From positions 1,674,001 to 1,738,000 of the forward strand of contig NZ_CP140151.1 of NCBI RefSeq assembly GCF_034479555.1: a DNA stretch of 64,000 bases, given 5' to 3'. The DNA is from Chromohalobacter canadensis (GTDB lineage: Bacteria > Pseudomonadota > Gammaproteobacteria > Pseudomonadales > Halomonadaceae). Every line of letters starts with the position of its first letter. The first letter of the stretch is position 1. Under the pieces are notes generated by a model. That model did not search any database, was not told the origin of the DNA, and saw only the letters and a list, made by a program, of their open reading frames with translations. The translations under genes and the position numbers were made by a program. Below are positions 9,215 to 17,455 of this stretch, piece by piece.

Positions 9215-9241
9215 ACGACGCCGGCCCTAGGCCGGCGTCGT
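9215..9241. terminator. Hairpin between convergent crc-like and rph genes
   Basis: A perfect 12-bp stem (ACGACGCCGGCC with its complement, 9215-9226 and 9230-9241) with a three-base loop lies between the two convergent stops. There is no clear U-run on either side, but position and strength suggest a bidirectional transcription barrier. Confidence 0.6.
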
Positions 9242-9270
9242 GCGTTCTTGGCGTATGCTATCGTCCGCGA

Positions 9271-9993
9271 TCAGTCGCGAAAGCCCAGCGCCTCGCGCTG
9301 ATGATCGAACAACTGACGCCCGGCACCCTCGGCCAGATCGAGCATCGCATTAAGCTCCTGGCGGGTGAACGTCGCCGTTTCGGCGGTGCCCTGCACCTCG
9401 ATCAAGCCGCCATCCTCGGCCATGACCACGTTCATGTCGGTGCCCGCCGTGCTGTCCTCGGGATAGTCGAGATCGACCACTGGCTGGCCCTTGAAGATGC
9501 CCACCGACACCGAGCTCACAAGCTGCTTGAAGGGATCCTTCTTGATCAGCTTCTCGCGTTGCAAGTGATGGATCGCATCCACCAGCGCCACACAGCCACC
9601 GGTGATCGACGCCGTGCGTGTGCCGCCATCGGCCTGGATCACGTCGCAATCCACCGTGATAGTGAATTCACCCAGCTTCTTGAGATCCACCACCGTACGT
9701 AGCGAACGGCCGATCAGGCGCTGAATCTCCAGCGTGCGTCCGCCTTGTTTGCCACGCGTGGCCTCGCGTCCGCCACGGGTGTGGGTCGCGCGCGGCAGCA
9801 TGCCGTATTCCGCAGTGATCCACCCCTGATGCTTACCGCGCAGCCAACGCGGCACGCCAGCTTCAACGCTGGCATTGCACAGCACCTTGGTATCACCGAA
9901 GCTCACCAATACGGAACCTTCCGCATGGCGCGTATAGCCCCGCTCGAGCGTAATCTCGCGGGGTTGATCGGGCTGTCGTCCACTCGGGCGCAT
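9271..9993 (-). CDS. rph: Ribonuclease PH
   Basis: A phosphorolytic 3'-5' exoribonuclease that trims tRNA precursors. The 240-residue protein matches the family throughout: MRPSGR start, [37 protein letters not shown], the phosphate-binding [36 protein letters not shown] and [18 protein letters not shown]. The ATG at 9993 is preceded by AGAGGTGGT; a second in-frame ATG five codons earlier is less like the family. It converges on the Crc-like gene and lies divergent from yicC, an order shared with many gammaproteobacteria. Confidence 0.96.
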   Translation of the reverse strand: MRPSGRQPDQPREITLERGYTRHAEGSVLVSFGDTKVLCNASVEAGVPRWLRGKHQGWITAEYGMLPRATHTRGGREATRGKQGGRTLEIQRLIGRSLRTVVDLKKLGEFTITVDCDVIQADGGTRTASITGGCVALVDAIHHLQREKLIKKDPFKQLVSSVSVGIFKGQPVVDLDYPEDSTAGTDMNVVMAEDGGLIEVQGTAETATFTRQELNAMLDLAEGAGRQLFDHQREALGFRD

Positions 9994-10155
9994 ACCACCT
10001 CTCTGCATCGTCGATCGAAAAACCAAATTCGGAACAATCAAGTTGCGGGCATACCGCAGCAATCCGCGCATTCTACACTCAAGCGAGCCTCAAGCGGACC
10101 GTGAATCGGTTAGACTGCAAGATTCAAGACTGGCTTCGCAGCGCAGGAGAATCGC

Positions 10156-11019
10156 ATGGCTTACAGCATGACCGCCTTCACCCGGCAGACACAGGACGCC
10201 GATTGGGGCAGCTTGCAACTCGAGTTGCGCTCGGTAAATCAGCGCTACCTGGAACCGCATTTCCGCCTGCCGGATAGCCTGCGCGATCTCGAGCCGCATT
10301 ATCGCGATGCGTTGCGCAAGCACCTCTCACGCGGCAAGGTCGAATGCACGCTGCGATTCGAACCGGCTCAAGGTAACACCACGCTTCACGTCAACGAGAC
10401 ACGCCTAGCCACCCTGGCCCAGGCGCTGGAAACAGTACGCGCACAGGTGCCCGACGCCGCCATGCCCGATGCCTTGGCGCTACTCGATCACCCCGGCGTA
10501 CTGGAAAGCGACGGGCTCGACCTCGAGCGTGTCCAGCATGCCGCGCACGCACTTTTCGATGCCGCACTGGACGACCTGATCGCCGGCCGCGCTCGAGAAG
10601 GCGAGCGTCTCGCAGCCTTGATCCGCGAGCGGCTGGCCGGCATTCGCGACCTGGTGGCCGAGGTCCGCGCGCATCTGCCCGCCATTCTGGACAACCAGCG
10701 CCAACAGTTGACCGACCGCCTGAATGCCTTCAAGGCAGAACTCGACCCACAGCGTATCGAGACCGAAATCGCCCTGCTCGCCCAGAAGGCCGACGTCGCC
10801 GAGGAGCTCGACCGCCTCGAGACCCACGTGGCCGAGGTCGAGCATCAGCTCACGCAAAAAGGCCCCGTCGGCCGTCGCCTCGACTTCCTGATGCAGGAAC
10901 TCAACCGCGAAGCCAACACCCTCTCCTCGAAATCCATCGTCGCCGACACCACCCGCTGCGCGGTGGAGCTGAAGGTGTTGATCGAACAGATGCGCGAGCA
11001 GATCCAGAATTTGGAGTGA
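10156..11019 (+). CDS. yicC: YicC family endoribonuclease
   Basis: A 287-residue YicC-family protein, the usual length. The N-terminal half begins MAYSMTAFTRQ and has LQLELRSVNQRYLEPHFRLP; the C-terminal DUF1732 part contains KGPVGRRLDFLMQELNREAN, TLSSKS and the ending VELKVLIEQMREQIQNLE. Family members have been shown to be RNases. An AGGAG site lies upstream of the ATG. In most relatives yicC is followed at once by gmk; here gmk is 11.5 kb further on, so the intervening block is probably an insertion or rearrangement in this lineage. Confidence 0.93.
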   Translation: MAYSMTAFTRQTQDADWGSLQLELRSVNQRYLEPHFRLPDSLRDLEPHYRDALRKHLSRGKVECTLRFEPAQGNTTLHVNETRLATLAQALETVRAQVPDAAMPDALALLDHPGVLESDGLDLERVQHAAHALFDAALDDLIAGRAREGERLAALIRERLAGIRDLVAEVRAHLPAILDNQRQQLTDRLNAFKAELDPQRIETEIALLAQKADVAEELDRLETHVAEVEHQLTQKGPVGRRLDFLMQELNREANTLSSKSIVADTTRCAVELKVLIEQMREQIQNLE

Positions 11020-11048
11020 AGTCCACGCAAACCTGCAAGCCCATGTAT

Positions 11049-11200
11049 GGGGAAGATAATTCCTGATGACGTTTCTTCAGGGGTATCTCCCAAGCCGTTG
11101 ACCATGCCTGGGATCGCCGCAAACGGCCGCCGGGTATAGCCGTGGCGATCTAACGTGGACTGGGGACACCCTTCCGACGGTTGGGCCTACCGCCCTGTCC
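11049..11200 (+). promoter_or_regulatory. Hairpin-rich 5' leader upstream of the NhaC-type antiporter gene
   Basis: The 220-base space before the antiporter holds several nested inverted repeats. Hairpin 1: GGGGA-GATA and CCTGA (11049-11066) pair with TCAGG and TATC-TCCC (11077-11091). Hairpin 2: GATCGCC (11112-11118) and ACGGC (11123-11127) pair with GCCGT and GGCGATC (11139-11150), leaving an 11-base loop. A weaker third pairing is GGACA (11164-11168) with TGTCC (11196-11200). The density and nesting suggest a structured leader RNA, perhaps ion-responsive, but I cannot match it to a named riboswitch class. Confidence 0.4.
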
Positions 11201-11239
11201 TTGATACGACTCACAACAATTACATGATGGAGACACTTT

Positions 11240-12799
11240 ATGTCCTTTGGTCTGTATTCCCTGTTCCCTCCGTTGCTCGCGATCATACTGGCACTGGTGA
11301 CTCGCAACGTGATTCCCGCGTTGTTCTGTGGGGTGTGGCTGGGGGCAACGATGCTCAGTGGCGGCAACCCGGCGGCCGGACTCTACGATAGCTTCGCGGA
11401 TTTCATCATCCCCAGCGTAGGCGATGAGTGGAGCGCCACTGTCCTTATCTACTGCGGCCTGTTCGGGGTATTGATCACCGTGCTGCAGCGAACCGGCGGC
11501 GCCCATGCCATCGCCCGAGCCATTTCCTCCAAGGTGGCCTCTCCGCGTGGAGCCCAAGGCGCCACCCTGGGATTCGGGGTGCTGATCTTCTTCGAGGACT
11601 ATTTCAATGCATTGACGGTGGGAAGTGTCATGCGGCCAATTACCGACCGCATGCGCGTCTCACGCGAAAAGCTCGCCTACATTGTCGATTCGACCTCGGC
11701 GCCCATGTGCCTGTTGGGGCCCGTATCCACCTGGGTCGTGTTCGTGATGGGGCTGATCGGCACCCAGCTTGGTGAGATGGGCATGACGGGCTCTGAGTAT
11801 CTGATATACCTTTCGTCGATTCCGCTCAATTTCTATGCCTGGCTGGCGCTGTTATTGATTCTGGTGATCGTCATCACCCAATCGGATTTCGGTCCCATGG
11901 CAAAGGCCGAACAGCGCGCACGGGTAAGTGGCAAGTTGTTGGCGGATGGCGCTCAGCCGCCTTCCGATCGCGAAGCGACCGAGATGCTGGGCGTTGCCGA
12001 AGAAAGCTCACGCAAGCGCAACATGCTCGTGCCGATCGTGGTGCTGGTAGGGATGATTCCGCCCCTGTTCCTGTGGACCGGCAACTTCCCCGAGAACGAC
12101 CTGATCACGGCGATGGGAGAAGCCGAGGGTGGCCTGTCGATCCTGATCGCGACCTTCCTGGCGGTTAGCGTAGCGTTGGGGATGGGACTACAACAGCGGC
12201 TGTTCGATTTTCGTGAAGCGATGGACCTGGTAGTCACCGGCATCAAGAGCATGACGCTGGTTTACATCATTCTCACCCTGGCCTGGTCGATCGGTAGTGT
12301 GACCTCGCAACTGGGCACTGCAGATTACCTGGTCACGCTGGCCCAGGCCGGCATCGCGCCGAGCCTGATTCCCGTCTTGCTGTTCTTGATCGGCTCGCTC
12401 GTCGCCTTCACCACCGGCACCTCCTATGGCACCTTCGCGATCATGATCCCCATCGCCATGCCGGTGGCTGCTGCAATGGACATGTCGTTATCGTTGGCCA
12501 TTGCCGCGGTGCTCAGCGGCGGTATCTTCGGCGATCATTGCTCGCCGATTTCGGATACCACTATCCTCTCCTCGGCCGGCTCTTCGTGTGACCACATCGA
12601 CCACGTACGGACCCAATTACCCTATGCAATGAGCGCAGGAACATCCGGCATCATCGCCTTCTTCGTCGCCGGGCTGACGGACTCAGCCTGGATAGGGGGA
12701 CTCAGCGGGGTGGCCGCACTGTTTACGGTGGTGTTTGTATTGCGTTGGGCATGGGGCCCGAAAGCATCTGCACAGTACGACTCGGTTAGCAGACCATGA
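11240..12799 (+). CDS. NhaC family Na+/H+ antiporter-like membrane protein
   Basis: A 519-residue inner-membrane transporter with about 11-13 hydrophobic segments. Signatures of the NhaC/ion transporter superfamily are the DSTSAPMCLLGPVSTWVVF stretch, FFEDYFNALTVGSVMRPITD, TGTSYGTFAIMIPIAMPVA and the highly conserved GGIFGDHCSPISDTTILSS. The last motif carries the histidine and aspartate expected in the ion path. It should exchange cytoplasmic Na+ for protons, useful to a halophile, though relatives transport other solutes. GGAG lies six bases before the ATG. It is a single-gene unit with a structured leader before it and a strong terminator after it. Confidence 0.83.
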   Translation: MSFGLYSLFPPLLAIILALVTRNVIPALFCGVWLGATMLSGGNPAAGLYDSFADFIIPSVGDEWSATVLIYCGLFGVLITVLQRTGGAHAIARAISSKVASPRGAQGATLGFGVLIFFEDYFNALTVGSVMRPITDRMRVSREKLAYIVDSTSAPMCLLGPVSTWVVFVMGLIGTQLGEMGMTGSEYLIYLSSIPLNFYAWLALLLILVIVITQSDFGPMAKAEQRARVSGKLLADGAQPPSDREATEMLGVAEESSRKRNMLVPIVVLVGMIPPLFLWTGNFPENDLITAMGEAEGGLSILIATFLAVSVALGMGLQQRLFDFREAMDLVVTGIKSMTLVYIILTLAWSIGSVTSQLGTADYLVTLAQAGIAPSLIPVLLFLIGSLVAFTTGTSYGTFAIMIPIAMPVAAAMDMSLSLAIAAVLSGGIFGDHCSPISDTTILSSAGSSCDHIDHVRTQLPYAMSAGTSGIIAFFVAGLTDSAWIGGLSGVAALFTVVFVLRWAWGPKASAQYDSVSRP

Positions 12800-12847
12800 C
12801 CCGGCGGGCGGGGGCCTTACCCCCGCCTCGCATATCATTGAACTCTG

Positions 12848-12878
12848 AAACGCCGGTACGGATCCGTACCGGCGTTTT
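12848..12878. terminator. Strong terminator after the NhaC-type gene
   Basis: A perfect palindromic stem (CGCCGGTACG, 12851-12860, with 12865-12874, GATC loop) flanked by AAA and TTTT works as a Rho-independent terminator on the plus strand and possibly on the minus strand too. Confidence 0.85.
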
Positions 12879-13083
12879 CCTGCCTCCAGACCTGGCAAAC
12901 CTATTGCCACGACGATAACCTGGTATCATGCGACGCTCGGAGATGGCGTGACGAAATACGACTTCCACTTCGGATGTATTCAAAATCAGGAAGGGTGAAG
13001 TCTTGGTGACCTGGCTGGCCACTCCCGATAGTAAGTTGTGATAAAAACGGTTTATTTTAAATAAAGAGTATCGGGTGAATTAA

Positions 13084-13920
13084 ATGCCCCGTGAAGATTC
13101 ATGGTCCGTCGATGAAATCGCATCCATCGTCGACACCTACCGCAAGATGTTGATCGCGGAGTTGAGCCATCAGCGCTACAACAAAGCAGCGCTCAATCGT
13201 CAGTTGGCGGAGCGTTTACCCAGACGAAGCTCAGGCTCTATCGAATTCAAACACTGCAACATTAGCGCAGTACTTCGCGATGCCGGCTGTCCCTATGTGG
13301 CAGGGTACAAGCCACGAAGTAACTATCAGGCAATCTTGGCAGAATGCGTCGAACAGCGCTTATTACGCAGTGAGGTTTTTGATCGAGCGGCCCTATCGGC
13401 GGCAGAACGTCCCGTCATCGACAACACACCCGAAACGCTCGAAGGCGTAGTCGTTGATCCACCCCAAACGACTCCTCAGGTAAGAGAAAGACAGGGCGGC
13501 TATGTCGTGAAACGCGACTATCTCGCTCGCGAAGCCCGCAACCGTGAGCTAGGGCATGCAGGCGAGTGCTTCGTACTTGCCTACGAACGCCAACGGCTGA
13601 TGGCCGAGGGAACGCAAAAGCTCGCCGAAGCGGTGGAACATGTCGCAGCCACCCAGGGCGACGGCATGGGCTTCGATGTTCGTTCGTTCTCTTCCGATGG
13701 CAGCGAACGCCTGATCGAGGTCAAGACCACCGCCTTCGCCAAGGAGTGCGCCTTCTTTCTCTCGCCCAACGAGCTGGATTGTTCAGGTAACAACGCCGCT
13801 CGCTATTACCTTTACCGGCTCTTCAACTTCCGCGACCAGCCGAGAATGTTCTGCCTGCGAGGCGATCTCCGCGACCACCTGTGGCTGGAGCCCGATAGCT
13901 ACCGCGCCGGGGTTCGCTGA
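13084..13920 (+). CDS. DUF3883 (NO VEIN C-terminal) domain protein with nuclease-like fold
   Basis: A 278-residue protein. Residues 1-75 are basic and helical (LSHQRYNKAALNRQLAERLP, then SIEFKHCNISAVLRD), possibly DNA-binding. The C-terminal part, about residues 155-275, is a DUF3883 domain: GHAGECFVLAYERQRL, AVEHVAATQGDGMGFDVRSF, GSERLIEVKTT, FFLSPNELDCSGNNAARYYL and YRLFNFR. D197 in GFDVRSF with E210 and K212 in EVKTT form a PD-(D/E)XK-like catalytic set, so a nuclease is plausible. The domain often occurs in DNA-modification and defence proteins, but no methylase, helicase or ATPase lies next to it here. The 60 bases upstream are AT-rich with a TTTATTT/AAATAAA inverted repeat (13051-13065). 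Biological role unknown. Confidence 0.72.
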   Translation: MPREDSWSVDEIASIVDTYRKMLIAELSHQRYNKAALNRQLAERLPRRSSGSIEFKHCNISAVLRDAGCPYVAGYKPRSNYQAILAECVEQRLLRSEVFDRAALSAAERPVIDNTPETLEGVVVDPPQTTPQVRERQGGYVVKRDYLAREARNRELGHAGECFVLAYERQRLMAEGTQKLAEAVEHVAATQGDGMGFDVRSFSSDGSERLIEVKTTAFAKECAFFLSPNELDCSGNNAARYYLYRLFNFRDQPRMFCLRGDLRDHLWLEPDSYRAGVR

Positions 13921-14081
13921 CACAATCGAATTCAAGGGACAGTCGCCAACCGCCATCCATGTAGTCGAAACCACTACCAGCCCTCGACCATTGGCGTAGA
14001 ACCATCCCAGCTTTGGTCGTAATCGGCTACCCTTGCGTCCTCGGCTTGCCGCCGTACTGCATTACCTTTCGATTTCCAAGG

Positions 14082-15317
14082 ATGGCTCTCTTGTCGACTT
14101 CCGCGATGCCCCGCCGGGGCGTTTTGACTCTCGTCGCGCTGCTGCTGGTGGCGCTCAACCTTCGCCCGGCGCTGACCAGCGTGTCGCCGGTTCTCGGCAG
14201 CATCGGGGAGGCGCTGGCGCTCTCTCCCAGTTGGCAGGGCATTCTGACCACGCTACCGGTACTGTTTCTGGGGCTCGCGGCGCCGCTGGCGCCACGCCTG
14301 GTCCGCCGGATAGGCCCTGAGCGCAGTGTGTTTACCGCTCTCGTGGTACTGGCGGTGGCGCTGCTCACGCGGCCCTATATCGGCACACTGGGGCTCTTCC
14401 TGGGCACGGCGGTCGCCGGCGGCTGCATCGGGATCATCGGGGTGTTGCTGCCGGGCATCGTCAAGCGCGACTTCCCCCGGCGCGTCAGCATCATGACCGG
14501 CCTCTACACCGTGGCGCTCAACCTCGGCGCTTCCGCCGCTGCCGGCACCACGGAGCCGCTGCGTCAGCTATTGGACGGCGCGTGGCAAGGCGCTTCACAG
14601 GGGGCTTCATACAGCCCCTGGCAGGGCGCGCTGGCATTCTGGTTGCTGCCGGCGGTGATCGCGGCGCTGTTGTGGCTGCCACAGCTCAAGGCCACCAAAC
14701 CTTCTCGCGTTCCCGCGCGGCGCGGCGCGCGGCTGCGTCACGATTCGCTGGCGTGGCAAGTGTCGTTGTTCATGGGGCTGCAGTCGTCGCTGGCGTACAT
14801 CGTGTTCGGCTGGCTGCCGACGATCCTTCAGGATCGCGGGCTGGCGGCCGTCACTGCGGGGCTGGCGCTGTCGGTGTCGATCCTGCTGCAGGTGACCACC
14901 GCGATCCTGGCGCCGTGGATCGGCAGCCGTATGCGCGATCAGCGAACGGTATTGATTGGCGTGATGACACTCACTCTGACCGGACTGCTGGGTTGTCTCT
15001 ACGCCCCGATTGACAGCGTATGGCTGTGGATCGTGGTGCTGGGCCTGGGTCAAGGCGGTACTTTCAGTATGGCGTTAACGCTGCTGGCCCTGCGCGCGCC
15101 GGATGCGACGACCGCAGCCAGCCTCTCGGCAATGGCCCAGGGCATTGGCTACACCCTGGCCGCACTCGGGCCGCTGCTGGTCGGCGTGCTGCACGACTGG
15201 AGCGGCGGCTGGAACGTGGTGGGCATTCTGGTGAGTGTGCTGGGGCTGGGCGCGCTGGTCATGGCGTTGGGCGCCGGGCGCAACCGTCAGGTGGCCTCGA
15301 CACAGGGTACGGAGTGA
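14082..15317 (+). CDS. CynX/NimT family MFS transporter
   Basis: A major facilitator with about 12 membrane segments. The N-terminal NLRPALTSVSPVLGSIGEAL and the GILTTLPVLFLGLAAPLAPR segment are typical of the CynX/NimT group (cyanate, 2-nitroimidazole and related small molecules); VLLPGIVKRDFP and SIMTGLYTVALNLGASAAAG fit the same group. No cyanase or other cyn gene is nearby, so the substrate is unknown. The start is uncertain: the ATG at 14082 gives 411 residues but its AAGG is too close, while MPRRG at 14106 has no clear ribosome-binding site. Single gene, about 160 bases after the DUF3883 gene. Confidence 0.8.
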   Translation: MALLSTSAMPRRGVLTLVALLLVALNLRPALTSVSPVLGSIGEALALSPSWQGILTTLPVLFLGLAAPLAPRLVRRIGPERSVFTALVVLAVALLTRPYIGTLGLFLGTAVAGGCIGIIGVLLPGIVKRDFPRRVSIMTGLYTVALNLGASAAAGTTEPLRQLLDGAWQGASQGASYSPWQGALAFWLLPAVIAALLWLPQLKATKPSRVPARRGARLRHDSLAWQVSLFMGLQSSLAYIVFGWLPTILQDRGLAAVTAGLALSVSILLQVTTAILAPWIGSRMRDQRTVLIGVMTLTLTGLLGCLYAPIDSVWLWIVVLGLGQGGTFSMALTLLALRAPDATTAASLSAMAQGIGYTLAALGPLLVGVLHDWSGGWNVVGILVSVLGLGALVMALGAGRNRQVASTQGTE

Positions 15318-15492
15318 CGGGTCGGCGAAAAGGCCCTCAGCGCAGGAACCGAATAGGAGAACACGAACGGCCGGCCGGTTCCCTTGCAAGCCGAGGCGTG
15401 ATGGCCCAGCCGCTGGCGACCAGATAAGCGGCTCTATTGAGCAATTTATTTTTCACAGAACCGAAAAATAACATCTAATGAGCAAAAAATGA

Positions 15493-15530
15493 CTCAAATC
15501 CTGGCAGACATGCTAGATTTGAGTATAAAT
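15493..15530 (+). promoter_or_regulatory. Palindromic operator and -10 element before hipA
   Basis: CTCAAATC (15493-15500) and its exact complement GATTTGAG (15516-15523) are separated by 15 bases and immediately followed by TATAAAT (15524-15530), a good -10 element. The arrangement fits an operator for the HipB-like repressor, which would then autoregulate the pair. The region from 15440 to 15550 is clearly more AT-rich than its surroundings. Confidence 0.5.
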
Positions 15531-15548
15531 TTGCCCAATATGATCGCT

Positions 15549-16895
15549 ATGTCACTGACGATACAGCTGTTCCATCATGGCCAATGGCACGATGCGGCAG
15601 AACTCCAAATCGATGATCCGAAGGCAGGCCGGCGAGGCACTATCGCGCTCGGTTACTCGACCCATTACGCCGTCGACTGGATGGGCCGGGATGACGAGCA
15701 TGCCTGTAGCCTGAACTTACCGGTCGAACTGATGCACCTGTATCGCCAGACTAACTGGTTCGCCTTGCTCGACGACATCATGCCGTCGGGGGCCAGCCGA
15801 CGTTACTGGGTCCATCGACTGGGACTTCAGTCACTGCCCCCGCACGAGCAGGACTACGCCTTGCTGGCTCAAGGTACGATAGCGCCCGTCGGCAATCTGC
15901 GAATCAAGCAGGCGTTGCCCCAGCTGCCGACGGGTAGCCAGCTGAAACACCATCGGTTCACGCTGAACGACGTCGTAGAACGCCATACCGATTTCCTGGA
16001 ATATGCCCAGCAGGTGGGCGCTGCCGGCGGGGGGGCGACTGGCGCGGGCGGTGAAGCACCCAAACTGCTGTTGCGTCGCGGCCCGCAAGATGAGATCTGG
16101 ATCGATACCTGGCAGGACGATCCCCAGAATACCGATGCGCATTACCTGGTGAAATTTCCTCGCGGCCGCCGCTCGGACATGGATTGCGACATTCTGCGCG
16201 CGGAGTACCACTACTATCACGAGCTGCATGCGCTGGGCGTCGATACCATCGATATCCGCGGTATGGAACTCATCGAAGGGGCACGCTATCCCAGCCTCTG
16301 GCTACCTCGATTCGATGTCGATTTCATCGAAGGCGAGCGTACGCTCTACGGTCTGGAGTCGCTCTATTCGCTGCTGGAGAAGGCCCCGGGCACTTTCCTC
16401 AATCATTTCGAAGCGATCGACACGCTGGTTGCCAAGTGTCAGCGGCAATATCGCGTCAGAGAAATGGGCGAACCCTTCGACGTTGCCCGTTTCGTCGTGG
16501 AGTGGGTCAAGCGGGATCTACTCAACGTCGCTTTCGGCAACTCTGACAATCATGGTCGCAACACCGCGATGATCAAGCGTCCCGATGGCCTGTGGTTAGC
16601 GCCAGTCTATGACTTCGCGCCCATGAAGGCGGACCCTGAAGGCATCATGCGCACCACGCAATGGGGGGCGCCCTACGAAGAAGGCGGCCGTTTCGATTGG
16701 CAAGGGATCGCTCAGCGGCTCGATCCGCTGGTGCCCGCCGACGATCTGCTCGCCGAGCTTCGGCAGCTGGGAAGACGACTGAAGGGTCTGAAAGCCCGCC
16801 TGCGGCAGCGCAGTGTTCCGAAATCGATCCTCGATATGCCCGCAATGGGGTTCGATTATCTCGACGACAAACTCGATGACTGGGGGCTGACATGA
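15549..16895 (+). CDS. hipA: HipA family serine/threonine kinase toxin
   Basis: About 448 residues, the usual HipA length. The N-terminal subdomain includes NWFALLDDIMPSGASRRYWV. The kinase core shows a glycine-rich nucleotide loop GAGGEAPKLLLRRG (165-178), the ATP lysine in YLVKFP (K202), the catalytic loop GNSDNHGRN (D333) and the metal-binding YDFAP (D355). HipA proteins phosphorylate targets such as glutamyl-tRNA synthetase and trigger dormancy. The frame is open upstream to 15489, but that part covers the probable operator and -10 box; I take the ATG at 15549, with 15540 possible. Its stop overlaps the hipB start (ATGA). Toxin-first order is the reverse of the classical hipBA operon. Confidence 0.82.
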   Translation: MSLTIQLFHHGQWHDAAELQIDDPKAGRRGTIALGYSTHYAVDWMGRDDEHACSLNLPVELMHLYRQTNWFALLDDIMPSGASRRYWVHRLGLQSLPPHEQDYALLAQGTIAPVGNLRIKQALPQLPTGSQLKHHRFTLNDVVERHTDFLEYAQQVGAAGGGATGAGGEAPKLLLRRGPQDEIWIDTWQDDPQNTDAHYLVKFPRGRRSDMDCDILRAEYHYYHELHALGVDTIDIRGMELIEGARYPSLWLPRFDVDFIEGERTLYGLESLYSLLEKAPGTFLNHFEAIDTLVAKCQRQYRVREMGEPFDVARFVVEWVKRDLLNVAFGNSDNHGRNTAMIKRPDGLWLAPVYDFAPMKADPEGIMRTTQWGAPYEEGGRFDWQGIAQRLDPLVPADDLLAELRQLGRRLKGLKARLRQRSVPKSILDMPAMGFDYLDDKLDDWGLT

Positions 16896-17200
16896 GTCGT
16901 CTTTCTCCCCAGGAGCGCGAAGCGTTGTTGTTCGACCTGCTCGACCAGCTGTTCGATGAGAAAATCACCACGGGAGCGCTACTGAAAAGACTGCGCCGGG
17001 AGGTTCTGGAGATGAACCAGACCCGCTATGCCGCACTGGCGTCGGTCAGCCGCCGGACACTCTCGGCCATCGAGAACGACAGTGGGACCCAATCGCTGGG
17101 TTCTCTCAATCGTGCCTTTCGCCCTTTCGGGCTTAGCGTGGGCCTGCTCCCCCGTGATCGATCGACGCGCCAGCGTCTGCTAACGCGATCCTCTTCATGA
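16892..17200 (+). CDS. hipB: HipB-like XRE family antitoxin/repressor
   Basis: A 102-residue protein with a helix-turn-helix in the middle: MNQTRYAALASVSRRTLSAI followed by ENDSGTQSLGSLNRAFRPFG, aligned with the DNA-binding half of HipB (TQSELAKKIGIKQATISNFE). Residues 1-40 are an acidic/hydrophobic helix pair (EREALLFDLLDQLFDEKITT), longer than in E. coli HipB (88 residues), and could contact the toxin. Its ATG overlaps the hipA stop, so it is made by translational coupling after the toxin. It should neutralise HipA and repress the promoter. Confidence 0.78.
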   Translation: MSRLSPQEREALLFDLLDQLFDEKITTGALLKRLRREVLEMNQTRYAALASVSRRTLSAIENDSGTQSLGSLNRAFRPFGLSVGLLPRDRSTRQRLLTRSSS

Positions 17201-17455
17201 TCACTGTCAGTGTCCAAGCCAACGCCACACGCGGCAACATCGACGTGACGCTGAACGTCGAAGTGTGAGTACCAGTACTTAGACATTACCAACACGCCAC
17301 CGCCCAACTCCCGGGCGAGATTCGACGGCCCGAAGCATCGAAAGATAGCTTGGGCCGTTACAATGTGATCCGACACAACACTCGAACCGATATTCGGCCG
17401 TAAGCAGAGACGCTTGAATCGCGATTGAAACAGATCTATGAATACCCTGCGTTTG

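Noticed and set aside
11049..11150. Named riboswitch class (Li+/Na+, guanidine, Mn2+) for the NhaC leader
   Set aside because: I could not match the conserved core of any class by eye, so it stays an unnamed structured leader.
12801..12826. Second hairpin right after the NhaC-type gene stop
   Set aside because: A G/C inverted repeat without a U-run; the palindrome at 12848-12878 is the better terminator.
17197..17268. Short plus-strand peptide of 23 codons overlapping the hipB stop (beginning MITVSVQANATRG)
   Set aside because: Looks protein-like but is too short to assign; it could be the remnant of a decayed gene, and nothing else supports that.
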